The notes: a model not told the origin generated them from the letters alone. 64,000 nucleotides of DNA from SHLQ01 sp033344795 (GCA_033344795.1 JAWPMS010000001.1:4588001-4652000), one strand, 5' to 3'. Positions 35,248 through 43,180 are shown, counted from the first letter of the stretch. Numbers and translations are program-made.

Positions 35248-36059
35248 TCGACCTCGACTTCTCCGGCGAGCGGGCGGAGGAAGTCCAGGCATAGCTCAGC
35301 GAACTCAATCGGCCGTTCCATGAGGGCAACGTGTCCGCTGTGCGCAAGCTCCACAAACGTGGCTCCCTGAATCCCATCAGCGATCTCCCGTGAGTGATGT
35401 GGTGCAGCGATCACGTCCAGTGTCGAGCAGGTCACAAGAGTGGGCGCAACGATTCGGTCAAGCCGGGCCCACGTATCGCCGGCCAAACAAGCCTCGAGCT
35501 GACCGACCCACCCGACGTTCATCGGAGACTGCTCGAGGAGAAAGTTCCGATGAGCGACCATCTCTTCGGCGTGTTCGTTGTAATAGTCGTGCGAGTGCAA
35601 CCCAAGCATCGAGAACTCAGCCAGGGCTAGGCGTTGATCCTGCCGAGCGAGTTCGAGACGAGTCTCTTGAAACGACCGAAGGCGCGGACTGTTCCGACAC
35701 CAACTGTGGTGCACTCCGAGGCTCGAGACCCGATCGGGATAGTTGATAGCCAGCTCCTGAGCGATGTGACCTCCCATGGAGAAACCCATCACGTGAGCCA
35801 TCTCGACGTCCGCCGCATCGAGCACACGAATCGCGTCGGATGCCATGTCCGCCAACGTGTAACCCGGGTCGGGCACGCTGCTCCGACCAACGCCGCGGTT
35901 GTCGAAGACCAACGTTCGAAACTCCTCGGTGAACAACGGCAGCTGACCCGACCAGAACTGGTGGTCATGGCCGGTGCCGCTGATCAGAAGCAACGGGGGG
36001 CCGGCTCCCTCGCTTCGATAGAAGATCTCCACGCCTTCGTGTTCAGGTGTCAGTGGCAT
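35244..36059 (-). CDS. Alpha/beta fold hydrolase
   Basis: A 271-residue alpha/beta hydrolase. Oxyanion region ISGTGHDHQFW, acidic FDNRGVGRSS, nucleophile elbow GFSMGG (Ser94), a later acid in CSTLDVIAAP and the base in AHSGHVALMERP. Likely an ester, lactone or C-C bond hydrolase (3-oxoadipate enol-lactonase-like group). The frame runs to 36152, but GGAGG lies 7 nt before ATG 36059, and the longer form would overlap the VOC gene by 65 nt. Confidence 0.85.
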   Translation of the reverse strand: MPLTPEHEGVEIFYRSEGAGPPLLLISGTGHDHQFWSGQLPLFTEEFRTLVFDNRGVGRSSVPDPGYTLADMASDAIRVLDAADVEMAHVMGFSMGGHIAQELAINYPDRVSSLGVHHSWCRNSPRLRSFQETRLELARQDQRLALAEFSMLGLHSHDYYNEHAEEMVAHRNFLLEQSPMNVGWVGQLEACLAGDTWARLDRIVAPTLVTCSTLDVIAAPHHSREIADGIQGATFVELAHSGHVALMERPIEFAELCLDFLRPLAGEVEVD

Positions 36060-36087
36060 CCCGGGCCCTCCACTCGCGGCAAGAGAA

Positions 36088-36465
36088 TCATTCGTAGATG
36101 CGTAGTTCGACGCGGTGTCCATCCGGGTCTCGGATGTAGACCCCTTCGCCAACGCCTCGAGCGCCGGACAGCTGTGCTGGACCCATCTCTATGCGTTCAA
36201 CGTGCGATGCGACAAACGAGTCGAAGGATGGGCGATCGGTCACTAGAGCGAAGTGATCGACGTTCTCTCCGACGACGTCACCGGGGGTCAAGTCGATCAG
36301 GAACGAATCGGAAACTCGAAGCGACACGAACGGACTCGAACCATTGAGCCAGAGGTCATACCGTTCGACGGTGACGTCGAAGAGTTCGGTGTACCAAGCA
36401 ATGGAGCTCTCGATGTCACGAACGACAAGAACGATGTGGTCGATTCCCTTCAACGCTGCTCGCAT
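36088..36465 (-). CDS. VOC superfamily (glyoxalase/dioxygenase-like) protein
   Basis: A 125-residue protein with the two beta-alpha-beta-beta-beta modules of the vicinal oxygen chelate fold. Module 1 begins GIDHIVLVVRDIESSIAWY with the metal-ligand His10 position; module 2 has VDHFALV and ends with the ligand Glu in DPDGHRVELRIYE. The family covers glyoxalase I, extradiol dioxygenases and fosfomycin-resistance proteins; function here unassigned. Lies between an alpha/beta hydrolase and an AHSA1-type gene in one direction. Confidence 0.85.
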   Translation of the reverse strand: MRAALKGIDHIVLVVRDIESSIAWYTELFDVTVERYDLWLNGSSPFVSLRVSDSFLIDLTPGDVVGENVDHFALVTDRPSFDSFVASHVERIEMGPAQLSGARGVGEGVYIRDPDGHRVELRIYE

Positions 36466-36489
36466 CGATGCCCTTTCGCTGTGCTGAGA

Positions 36490-36939
36490 CTAGGCGTCTC
36501 GAGCGCCGACGAGAGCCTCGAGGCCCTCCAAGCATCCAACCCAACCAAAGTGGTTCATTTCCCGTGCCTCGTGCGTCAGGATCTGCGTGTGGGCGATGGT
36601 GACGAGGGTTCCTCCTCGTTCGCTCGAGAAGGTCACGACAACTTTGCTGTAGTCGCTATGGGCATCGACCGGTTCGGTCGCCCAGGTGTACTCGAGACGA
36701 GATGGCGGATCGACCACGGTGAAGACGCCCGTGATCCACATAGTCTCGCCATCGGGCGTCAGGTTCGCGAACCGATATCGACCGCCGACGGCGAGGTCGA
36801 TGGCCGCCTCTGTGCAGATCACACCACCAGCCCCCCACCACTGGACGATCTTGTCGGGATCGGTCCAGGCCGCAAACACCGCGTCCTGCGCCGCGTGAAT
36901 CAGCCGGCTGACTTCGAGGTGGTGCGTACCTGCGCTCAC
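36490..36939 (-). CDS. AHSA1/SRPBCC-domain protein
   Basis: A 149-residue START-like protein of the Aha1/AHSA1 (SRPBCC) type. Motifs: VSRLIHAAQDAVFAAWTDPDKIVQWWG and GGRYRFANLTPDG, then an amphipathic C-terminal helix with W-V-G-C-L-E-G-L. Such proteins bind hydrophobic ligands and are commonly encoded beside ArsR repressors. The true start is GTG 36939, which overlaps the ArsR stop (GTGA) and has GGAG 7 nt upstream; the longer frame lies inside arsR. Confidence 0.87.
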   Translation of the reverse strand: MSAGTHHLEVSRLIHAAQDAVFAAWTDPDKIVQWWGAGGVICTEAAIDLAVGGRYRFANLTPDGETMWITGVFTVVDPPSRLEYTWATEPVDAHSDYSKVVVTFSSERGGTLVTIAHTQILTHEAREMNHFGWVGCLEGLEALVGARDA

Positions 36940-37292
36940 CGACCGTCTCCTTCTTCGACGAAGTTCGCAAGGTTCTCGAGTGTGTCGTTCCAGAATGCCG
37001 TGCGCTGGCCGATCCAGTCGTTCGCTACGCACATCTGGTCGATGTTCAACCTGCAGCGGCGAACTCGACCGGTTCGCCAGCGTTCGACGAGCCCCGCGTC
37101 CTCGAGAACAGAAACATGTTTGGACACTCCGGGCAGGCTCATGTCGAATTGTGAAGCGATCTGGGACATCGTTGCTTCACCACGCATCAATTGGTCAACG
37201 ATGGCACGCCGAGTCGGATCACTAAGGGCGCCGAAGATCACGTTGAGGACCTCGGGGTTCGAGGCTTTTGCAGCACGGGTTGCGGTCGACAT
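36936..37292 (-). CDS. ArsR-family winged-helix transcriptional regulator
   Basis: A 118-residue ArsR/SmtB-type repressor: FGALSDPTRRAIVDQLMRGEATMSQIASQFDMSLPGVSKHVSVLEDAGLVERWRTGR is the winged-helix core, given here as its recognition landmarks DPTRRAI, MSLPGVSKHV and LVERWRTGR. No metal-binding cysteines are seen in the recognition helix, so it belongs to the non-metal subgroup that pairs with AHSA1 proteins. ATG 37292 is preferred over a TTG six codons earlier. It is divergent from the small gene at 37356 and is likely to bind the direct repeats between them. Confidence 0.9.
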   Translation of the reverse strand: MSTATRAAKASNPEVLNVIFGALSDPTRRAIVDQLMRGEATMSQIASQFDMSLPGVSKHVSVLEDAGLVERWRTGRVRRCRLNIDQMCVANDWIGQRTAFWNDTLENLANFVEEGDGR

Positions 37293-37302
37293 CTTGCAAT
37301 GG

Positions 37303-37335
37303 TAAACCAAGTAGCTAACTAAACCAAATGGCTAA
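37303..37335. promoter_or_regulatory. Two direct repeats, likely ArsR operator
   Basis: Two 16-nt copies, TAAACCAAGTAGCTAA (37303-37318) and TAAACCAAATGGCTAA (37320-37335), differ at three positions and repeat at a 17-nt interval. They fill the gap between the divergent ArsR gene and the gene at 37356. Such spacing puts two dimers on nearly the same helical face, suiting autoregulation. Binding is inferred. Confidence 0.6.
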
Positions 37336-37355
37336 GTATCGACGAAGGTGACGAG

Positions 37356-37583
37356 ATGAACGAACAGCATGCGAACCCTGCCAAGACAGACGACTCAGCG
37401 GAGTTCGGTGGCAACTGCGCTTTTGCCCTCAGCGTTGGGAAACAAGACGTCCCTGGCTCAAGCGATCACCGCGTTGTCGAAGGCGACAAGACGTACTACT
37501 TCAGCAACGGCGTTGCACGGCTCCTGTGGAAGGTGCTCCCCAACCGTGACCGAAAGGCCAATGCGACGTGGGCAACGAGGTGA
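37356..37583 (+). CDS. Small YHS-like protein without cysteines in the motif
   Basis: A 75-residue protein starting after AAGGTGACGAG-ATG, a good ribosome site. Residues 27-60 (VGKQDVPGSSDHRVVEGDKTYYF and following) resemble the end of a YHS domain (G-x-T-Y-Y-F-C-S), but the usual metal Cys residues are missing: TYYFSNGVARLLW replaces TYYFCSxxC. Divergent from ArsR across the direct-repeat operator, so probably controlled by it. Function unknown; the fold assignment is weak. Confidence 0.55.
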   Translation: MNEQHANPAKTDDSAEFGGNCAFALSVGKQDVPGSSDHRVVEGDKTYYFSNGVARLLWKVLPNRDRKANATWATR

Positions 37584-37677
37584 CCAAGCGTCGATTCACG
37601 ACACACGATGTCGTATGGGTGCTACGTGAAGGACCTCAGTTCTCGCCGCAGGACTGAAGAGCAGCTCAGAGGCCGGT

Positions 37678-37698
37678 TGACGCATCCTGCATTATGTA
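37678..37698 (+). promoter_or_regulatory. Possible third copy of the shared 21-nt motif
   Basis: The element reads TGACGCATCC followed by TGCATTATGTA and ends 30 nt before the ATG of the hydrolase at 37728. It matches 14 of 21 positions of the livH element, including the TGCATTATG core. An 11-nt part, CATCCTGCATT, recurs at 14390-14400 in front of the deiodinase-like gene. It may also contain a TTGACG -35 hexamer (37677-37682). Confidence 0.3.
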
Positions 37699-37727
37699 TG
37701 GTTTCGGGGTCTGACCAAAGGAGCCCC

Positions 37728-38942
37728 ATGGCGATCCGTCCTCTTCGAACCTCGCGTGACAGCCAACAATGGATGCTCGATCTTGCGCTGAACATGCGCG
37801 GACGAGTGCAGAACTTCGAGCGCGACGAGTGGGAAACGCCCAAACGAGCCCACAACTACCGCATGCTGCCAAAGATGTGGCGCGAGAGCGCTGAACATCA
37901 CGAAGCGCTTGCCACGACTGCACATCGAGCGGGGCACCACGCCACCGCGTTCGAACACTACGACCGCGCCATCGAGGCATACCGCATGGGCCAACACCCG
38001 ATCTTCTTCGACGAGAACCCGGTCAAGATCGCGATGAACAACAAGTTGATGGAGATGGTCGATCAACGAAGTTTGGTGTCGCCATACCCCATCGAGCGCG
38101 TCGAGGTGCCCTTCGATGGGTCGACGATTTCGTGTTTGCTGCACCTTCTCCCCGATCGACGCAAGGCACCATGTGTCATTTACGTGCCAGGCATGGATCA
38201 GACGAAGGAGGTCTTCCCGAAAGGGGTCAACAACCTGGCGATCGCCCGTGGCATGCATATGATCTCCATGGACGGGCCGGGACAAGGCTCCTCCAACCTC
38301 AAGAAGATCCGCGCCGTCGGTGACAACTACGAGCGCGCCGGCGCAGCGGTCATGGACTACCTCGAAACCCGCGAAGAGGTCGACTCCGAAAAGATCGGCG
38401 TGTACGGGGTCTCGATGGGTAGCTACTGGTCTCTCCGCCTGGCGAGTTATGACCACCGGCCGGCAGCCCTCGTGAGCGCGGTCGCCTGTTTCAATCCAAA
38501 CAACACGATCTTCACGGAGTCCTCACCGCGCTTCAAACAGGTCTTCATGTACATGGCAGGCATGGAAGATGAGGACGAGTTCGACGAGATGGCCAAAGAC
38601 ATGACCGTCAAGGGGTACGCCGACAAGATCGAATGCCCGACGCTGTTGGTCGCCGGCGAGTTCGACCCACTTTGCCCTCTCGAGGACGCAATCGAGGTCT
38701 ACGGAGATCTCACCTGCCGAAAGGAGATGTGGGTGATGGAGAACCAGTTCCATCCGCTGTGGCACATCGACAATCTCGGCGGACTGGATTGCCACCACTA
38801 CGTGCTCGACTGGTTCCGCTCCGCGTTGTTGGACGACACCACTAACGAGGACCGAGTCGCATACGCCACCGTCGGAGGCGACGGTCCATTCGGTGACTGC
38901 GAATGGGAGCCGACCGTCGGTCCAGGCGAGGCCTACTTCTAA
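37728..38942 (+). CDS. Alpha/beta hydrolase with N-terminal helical lid (DHPON-hydrolase/FrsA-like)
   Basis: A 404-residue serine hydrolase. About 110 N-terminal residues are helical and form a lid (HEALATTAHRAGHHATAFEHY). The catalytic domain follows: YVPGMDQTKE, nucleophile Ser229 in YGVSMG, acid in GEFDPLCP and base His in QFHPLWH. This architecture is shared with 2,6-dihydroxypseudooxynicotine hydrolase (C-C bond hydrolysis) and FrsA-like esterases. ATG 37728 follows AAAGGAG at optimal spacing; the upstream open frame is ignored. The stop overlaps the convergent ABC gene by 4 nt. Confidence 0.86.
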   Translation: MAIRPLRTSRDSQQWMLDLALNMRGRVQNFERDEWETPKRAHNYRMLPKMWRESAEHHEALATTAHRAGHHATAFEHYDRAIEAYRMGQHPIFFDENPVKIAMNNKLMEMVDQRSLVSPYPIERVEVPFDGSTISCLLHLLPDRRKAPCVIYVPGMDQTKEVFPKGVNNLAIARGMHMISMDGPGQGSSNLKKIRAVGDNYERAGAAVMDYLETREEVDSEKIGVYGVSMGSYWSLRLASYDHRPAALVSAVACFNPNNTIFTESSPRFKQVFMYMAGMEDEDEFDEMAKDMTVKGYADKIECPTLLVAGEFDPLCPLEDAIEVYGDLTCRKEMWVMENQFHPLWHIDNLGGLDCHHYVLDWFRSALLDDTTNEDRVAYATVGGDGPFGDCEWEPTVGPGEAYF

Positions 38943-39694
38943 ACGGCGCCGGACTCCATAGCTTCCCAGACCCTCGCGACGGCGGCTCGAAAGGCAGGCT
39001 CGGTCATCGTGTCGATCGTGCGCGGGCGGTCGATCCCCACCTCGATCGTCTCGACGATGGTCGCCGGCGAGGACTTCGACATGACGGTGATGAAATCGGA
39101 CAACAAAACCGCCTCTTCGATGTCGTGGGTTACGAGGATGTACGTACGCGCCTCCAGCTGCCAATGGGTCTCGAACTCACGCCACATGTGTCGTTTGGTC
39201 ATCGCGTCGAGATGCACGAACGGCTCATCGAGAAGGGTGACATCCGCGTCGTAGGCCATCGCTCGACCGATCGATGTCTTGGTCTGTTGCCCACGGGAGA
39301 GTGTTCCCGGTCGACGCCGAACCAAGTCCCGTAGTCCCACTCGGTCGACGCTGTATGAACGGATCTTGTCGTACAAGGCGTTTCGATCCTTGTCGAACTC
39401 CACCCCGAGCCCGACGTTGCGCCCCACATCCCACCATGGGAGGAGCGCCGGGTTCTGAAAGACGAGTGCCACGCGTTGGGCGGCGGTCGGTGTTCCGAGG
39501 AGGTCGATCGAGCCGGCCGCGGGATCCTCGAGTCCTGCGATCAACCGAAGCAATGTGGACTTACCGCAGCCACTCGGTCCGACGATCGTGTGCATCGTCT
39601 GCGACTTCACCGACAAGTCGAAGTCGTGGAAGACCCACTCGGCGCCGCCCGAGGTCGCATAACCAAAGTCGAGCGAACGCACACGGACATCCAT
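38939..39694 (-). CDS. NitT/SsuB/TauB-type ABC ATPase without adjacent permease
   Basis: A 251-residue ATPase like those of nitrate/taurine/sulfonate importers. Walker A GPSGCGKS, Q-loop LVFQNPALLPWWDV, Walker B VTLLDEPFVHLDAMT, and switch VTHDIEEAVLLSD. The signature is LSRGQQTKTSIGRA instead of LSGGQQQRVALARA. No permease or binding-protein gene is nearby in this window. It lies 15 nt downstream of rsfS on the same strand, so it may be translated from the nadD-rsfS message. Confidence 0.87.
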   Translation of the reverse strand: MDVRVRSLDFGYATSGGAEWVFHDFDLSVKSQTMHTIVGPSGCGKSTLLRLIAGLEDPAAGSIDLLGTPTAAQRVALVFQNPALLPWWDVGRNVGLGVEFDKDRNALYDKIRSYSVDRVGLRDLVRRRPGTLSRGQQTKTSIGRAMAYDADVTLLDEPFVHLDAMTKRHMWREFETHWQLEARTYILVTHDIEEAVLLSDFITVMSKSSPATIVETIEVGIDRPRTIDTMTEPAFRAAVARVWEAMESGAV

Positions 39695-39709
39695 TTGGCG
39701 AGGTGCGGC

Positions 39710-40156
39710 CTATTCTTCCTCGACGGTCTCGTGACCGTCCGAGAGTGACCGCTCGCCAGGTGACTCATTGGGCGCCCACTCGAGGCGCGGACGGTCTCCC
39801 CAGAGCCTTTCGAGCTCGTAGTACGCGCGGTGTTCCTCGATGAAGACATGGCAGATGAAGCCGCCGAAGTCGATCAGCACCCATTCGAACGTGTCGTGCC
39901 CTTCTCGGCGTAACGGCTTCGGGCCGCCCACCCGGGCGATCTCCTGCTCGATGTTGTTGGCAATAGCACGCACCTGCCGAGGGTTACTGCCCGCGGTAAT
40001 CACGAAGATGTCGGTGATGGCCATGACGTCGCCGACATCGAGAATCAAGGTGTTGAAGGCGAGCTTGTCATCAGCGGCGCGCGCCGCGACGATCGCCCAA
40101 CCGGCGATCTCTTTGTCTTCGGATACCGGTTCAGCGGCAACAGCGTCGGAGGTCAT
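39710..40156 (-). CDS. rsfS: Ribosomal silencing factor RsfS
   Basis: A 148-residue RsfS/Iojap protein (DUF143). Core: KLAFNTLILDVGDVMAITDIFVI, SNPRQVRAIANNIEQ, HDTFEWVLIDFGGFICHVF and a Y-Y-E-L-E-R-L-W-G-D end block are diagnostic. It binds ribosomal protein L14 and blocks subunit joining when nutrients are scarce. An extra acidic C-terminal tail of about 25 residues is present. Downstream of nadD and the LytR_C gene, the usual actinobacterial order. Confidence 0.94.
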   Translation of the reverse strand: MTSDAVAAEPVSEDKEIAGWAIVAARAADDKLAFNTLILDVGDVMAITDIFVITAGSNPRQVRAIANNIEQEIARVGGPKPLRREGHDTFEWVLIDFGGFICHVFIEEHRAYYELERLWGDRPRLEWAPNESPGERSLSDGHETVEEE

Positions 40157-40168
40157 CGAGATGGAAGG

Positions 40169-41344
40169 TTATTGCGCTGCGAGCTGGTCTGCTCCCACGA
40201 CGACGGTTATCGACGCGGTGCCGCTGTCCAGCGGAACCATGCGAACAGGCCCCAAACCGAGGAGATCCACGATCGATTCACCAACAGCGACAGCGCTCGG
40301 GTCGTGAACCTGAACCTCGGAGACCGCGTCAGTATTGGCCTCGGTGTTCCCCAAGATGGTGACGCGGCCGCCAGCCCGAACGATCGATTCGATCACGGGT
40401 GAAGCGTCCGCTGCCCCAAGGGTGGCATCGAGAAGCAGAACTTCCGCACGATCACCTGCGCCCGCTGACTGAGGAAACGGCACGATCTGCGAAATGAGAT
40501 CGGCGATGCGGTCGCCTTGACCGACATATGTCGTGGCTTCGGGTGATCCGTCGGCAACGGTGGCAAAGGGGACGACGCGATACGACACCTCACCCGAGGC
40601 GAGCGAGGAGATCAGGTCGACGAAACCACTCTCGAGCTGGAAGAGCGCTGGACGTTCGGTCGATCCTGCGGTGCGTGAGATCCACGCCTTCCACACACTC
40701 TGATGCCGCAGCGCGACGGCCAATCCAGGCTCATCTTGATTTCTGTGGGCCGCAATTCGAGCGACGTCGAGAAGTTCGAATGACCGGGTTCCGGACGCGA
40801 CCAAGATGCGGTCTTGCCCAACGGTTGGTGATGCGAGGACCAGATCGTCGCGCAGCGTCAGGTCGAGCGGGAGATCTGCTTGCATCAGCGTCGTCCACGA
40901 TGAGGCGTCGAGCACCACGACATCGGCAAACCCAATACCGAGAGCCCCGCCGAGTTCTGCGGTCAGTGCGTCGAGCCCAGACGTGACGAAGAGTTCCGAA
41001 AGCGGTCGGTTGCTGCCCTCCTCAGCGACAAACGTTCGAGGGATCGTCACGACCGTTCCGCCAGCTTCACCGTCCGCGGATGTCAGCAAGGTCACCCCGA
41101 CGAGCTCCGCTCCCAGTCCCGGAGAGACGGCGGTGTGAACCACGAGCGCCGTGGGCGTGGGCTCCGTGAACGCTCGAAACCCTGGCGCTGTTGGATCCAG
41201 ACTGAACTGTGAAATCGATCCCGACCGCGATTCAAGAATGGCCTCTTGGGCTGCCAGCCCAACTCGATAACCCACGCCGACGAGGATGAGTAGAAGAGCG
41301 AAGAAACCACCCGACAGAATCTTGCTCCGGCGCGAGCTCGTCAC
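40169..41344 (-). CDS. LytR_C/LCP-like cell-envelope protein
   Basis: A 391-residue protein with an N-terminal membrane anchor (GGFFALLLILVGVGYRVGL), an extracytoplasmic part with degenerate LCP-like features, and a C-terminal LytR_C-type domain (VEVLLLDATLGAADASPVI...GRVTILGNTEANTDAVSEVQ). The position between nadD and rsfS is where Actinobacteria carry LytR-CpsA-Psr genes, which attach glycopolymers to peptidoglycan. The arginine-rich active site of true LCP enzymes is not obvious, so catalysis is doubtful. The GTG start 41344 overlaps the nadD stop (GTGA). Confidence 0.75.
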   Translation of the reverse strand: MTSSRRSKILSGGFFALLLILVGVGYRVGLAAQEAILESRSGSISQFSLDPTAPGFRAFTEPTPTALVVHTAVSPGLGAELVGVTLLTSADGEAGGTVVTIPRTFVAEEGSNRPLSELFVTSGLDALTAELGGALGIGFADVVVLDASSWTTLMQADLPLDLTLRDDLVLASPTVGQDRILVASGTRSFELLDVARIAAHRNQDEPGLAVALRHQSVWKAWISRTAGSTERPALFQLESGFVDLISSLASGEVSYRVVPFATVADGSPEATTYVGQGDRIADLISQIVPFPQSAGAGDRAEVLLLDATLGAADASPVIESIVRAGGRVTILGNTEANTDAVSEVQVHDPSAVAVGESIVDLLGLGPVRMVPLDSGTASITVVVGADQLAAQ

Positions 41345-41937
41345 GAATGCGCCGCCGGCTGATAGAGCACGTCGCGTTCGATGATCGCCTGCACTGCGGG
41401 TGGCACGAGCCCAACCACCGGAAGACCTGTGCGCGCACGCTCGCGGATGTCGGTGCTCGATATTTCGAGTCCTGGCAATTTCAGGGTCTGCCAGGCGAAC
41501 CCTTCCGGAGGTGTTGCATCCTCGTAGCCCCGTCGAGGGAACACCGCGATGGACGCAAGTTCTGCAATCTCTGAGTAGCGCTCCCACGTATCGAGGCCGG
41601 CGGCGGTATCGCTGCCCAGAAGCAGAAAGAGGTCCGTGTCAGCCTCGGCGAACTCGTGGAGCGTGTCGACCGTGTAGCTGTTTCCCGTCCTGCGCAGTTC
41701 GATGTCCGAGATCTCCACTGACGCAACGTGTTCGAACGCTCTTTGCGCCATCTCGAGACGCGTCGCGGCAGGCGAGATCTCACGCGAGCCGACCTTCTGC
41801 CAGGGCACCCCGGCGACGGTCACGACGAGCAGATCAAGCTGAAGCTGATGGACCGCCGCAGCAGCAAGCACGACATGCGCGACATGCGGAGGGTCGAAGG
41901 TTCCACCAAAGAGACCAACCCGGCGACGTACATTCAC
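41341..41937 (-). CDS. nadD: Nicotinate-nucleotide adenylyltransferase NadD
   Basis: A 198-residue nucleotidyltransferase of the NAD pathway, making NaAD from NaMN and ATP. Motifs: GLFGGTFDPPHVAH (ATP-binding GxFxPxHxxH), GNSYTVDTLHEF, LLLGSDTAAGLDTW and LEISSTDIRERA. Two GTG starts are possible: 41937 (M-N-V-R-R-R-V-G-L-F) or 41976; neither has a clear SD, and the former places the motif at the normal distance. Coupled by GTGA to the LytR_C gene. Confidence 0.92.
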   Translation of the reverse strand: MNVRRRVGLFGGTFDPPHVAHVVLAAAAVHQLQLDLLVVTVAGVPWQKVGSREISPAATRLEMAQRAFEHVASVEISDIELRRTGNSYTVDTLHEFAEADTDLFLLLGSDTAAGLDTWERYSEIAELASIAVFPRRGYEDATPPEGFAWQTLKLPGLEISSTDIRERARTGLPVVGLVPPAVQAIIERDVLYQPAAHS

Positions 41938-42145
41938 GTCGACACGATAGGTCGCGCTGAGCAGCGCAGGGCCCACCAGTCCGAATGACCTATCGAGCGG
42001 AAAGTGGAAATTCCTTCTCTCGTCGGGCCAAACCTACCAAAATTGGTGACTCGACTAAAGAAGACAAGTGGTCCGAACGACCTAGTCAGTGTCACCGAAA
42101 ACCCGCCGTATAACAGCGAACTCACCGGACGAGAATGCAACGTGA

Positions 42146-42165
42146 CGGAATTCATAGGAATTCCG
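42146..42165. promoter_or_regulatory. Perfect 8-bp inverted repeat upstream of the sigma gene
   Basis: CGGAATTC and GAATTCCG flank ATAG, about 115 nt before the sigma-factor ATG. Symmetry and location suit a dimeric DNA-binding protein; no terminator-like T tract follows. Role inferred. Confidence 0.4.
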
Positions 42166-42214
42166 CTAGGTGTTAACCCTGTTTGTGTACTTGAATATCC
42201 CTTCGGTTCAAACA

Positions 42215-42242
42215 TTGGAAATAAGATTTCCCCTGATATAGG
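42215..42242 (+). promoter_or_regulatory. Candidate -35/-10 promoter for the sigma factor gene
   Basis: TTGGAA (42215-42220) and TATAGG (42237-42242) are separated by 16 nt and lie about 39 nt before ATG 42281. They resemble primary-sigma hexamers in an AT-rich leader. Alternative hexamers in this stretch are possible. Confidence 0.4.
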
Positions 42243-42280
42243 GAATGGCCAGGGGGTCATTTCCGTTTAAGTGAAGCATC

Positions 42281-43117
42281 ATGAGTGATTCAGTAGGCCA
42301 GTACCTCAACGAGATCGGACTTGTCCCTCTCCTCAACGCGCAAGAAGAACGTGATCTGTCGAAGATCATCGAGCGCGGCGCCGAAGCTCGCGCCAAGAAG
42401 GAAGACGGTGAAACCGGACGCGATCTCGATCGTGCTGTCCGAGAAGCCGCCGCTGCAAAGGATCGGTTTATCCGAGCCAACCTTCGTCTCGTCGTAAGCG
42501 TCGCCCGCCGTTACCCACTGCCTCCCGGCATGGAACTGCTCGACCTCATCCAAGAGGGGAACCTGGGCCTCGAGCACGCAGTCGACAAGTTCGACTGGCG
42601 CAAGGGCTTCAAGTTCTCCACCTATGCAACCTTCTGGATCCGTCAGGCCATCGGCCGGGCACTCGATCAGAAGGCCAGCCTGGTTCGCCTCCCCGGCGAT
42701 CGCTCGGCCAGCCTCCGTGCTGCCCTGCGACAGGTGTCCGGCGATGGCGACGAGCTCGACGAAGAGCACGCACGCCTCCACCGGCTGACCACCCCAACTT
42801 CCCTCGACCGCACCATCGGCGACGACGACTCGAACGAGCTCGTCGACCTCCTGCCTGACTCAAAGCCAGGTCCGGAAGCCGAGGTCATGGCCAAGGCCGA
42901 AGAAGAGATGGTCACCGGACTGCTCGACATTCTCGACCCACGGGCTCGCTACGCAGTTGAGCAGCGCTTCGGTCTGCACGACGGACGCAAGCGCAGCTAC
43001 CGCGAGGTTGGCGAGGAGCTGGGTGTTACTGCCGAAGCCGCTCGCCGTCTGGTGAAGCGCGCTGTCAGCTCGGTGCGTGACCACGCTGCCGAGAAAGCAG
43101 CATCACCCGCCGCATAG
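42281..43117 (+). CDS. RNA polymerase sigma-70 factor, group 2 (SigB/HrdB-like)
   Basis: A 278-residue sigma factor. Region 1.2: DSVGQYLNEIGLVPLL; region 2: RFIRANLRLVVSVARRY, GMELLDLIQEGNLGLEHAVDKFDWRKGFKFSTYATFWIRQAI split across 2.2-2.4; region 4 helix-turn-helix: SYREVGEELGVTAEAARRLVKRAVSSVR. It lacks the long acidic region 1.1 and non-conserved region of a primary sigma, so it is a group 2 (stationary or stress) type. SD is weak (GTGAAG). A strong terminator follows, so it is monocistronic. Confidence 0.92.
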   Translation: MSDSVGQYLNEIGLVPLLNAQEERDLSKIIERGAEARAKKEDGETGRDLDRAVREAAAAKDRFIRANLRLVVSVARRYPLPPGMELLDLIQEGNLGLEHAVDKFDWRKGFKFSTYATFWIRQAIGRALDQKASLVRLPGDRSASLRAALRQVSGDGDELDEEHARLHRLTTPTSLDRTIGDDDSNELVDLLPDSKPGPEAEVMAKAEEEMVTGLLDILDPRARYAVEQRFGLHDGRKRSYREVGEELGVTAEAARRLVKRAVSSVRDHAAEKAASPAA

Positions 43118-43149
43118 CGGGTCCACAAACCAAGATCACGTCAGTACGA

Positions 43150-43180
43150 AGAGCGAGTCGCCTCGGCGGCTCGCTCTTTA
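43150..43180 (+). terminator. Rho-independent terminator of the sigma gene
   Basis: AGAGCGAGTCGCC and GGCGGCTCGCTCT form a 12-13 bp stem (one G-T pair) with a tiny loop, followed by TTTACGTTTT. It begins 32 nt after the sigma stop codon. Strong GC stem and T-rich tail fit intrinsic termination. Confidence 0.85.

Larger units (their letters stand above)
41938..42280. other. AT-richer intergenic region between nadD and the sigma factor
   Basis: A 343-nt gap, visibly lower in GC than its surroundings. It holds a perfect 8-bp inverted repeat CGGAATTC-ATAG-GAATTCCG (42146-42165), a possible promoter for the sigma gene, and a short TTCCC...GGGAA repeat around 42228-42245. An 88-codon frame at 42004-42270 shows no recognisable domain and overlaps these signals, so I do not call it a gene. 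Confidence 0.6.

Noticed and set aside
42004..42270. 88-codon open frame upstream of the sigma gene
   Set aside because: No domain, no SD, AT-rich composition, and it overlaps the palindrome and promoter-like signals.
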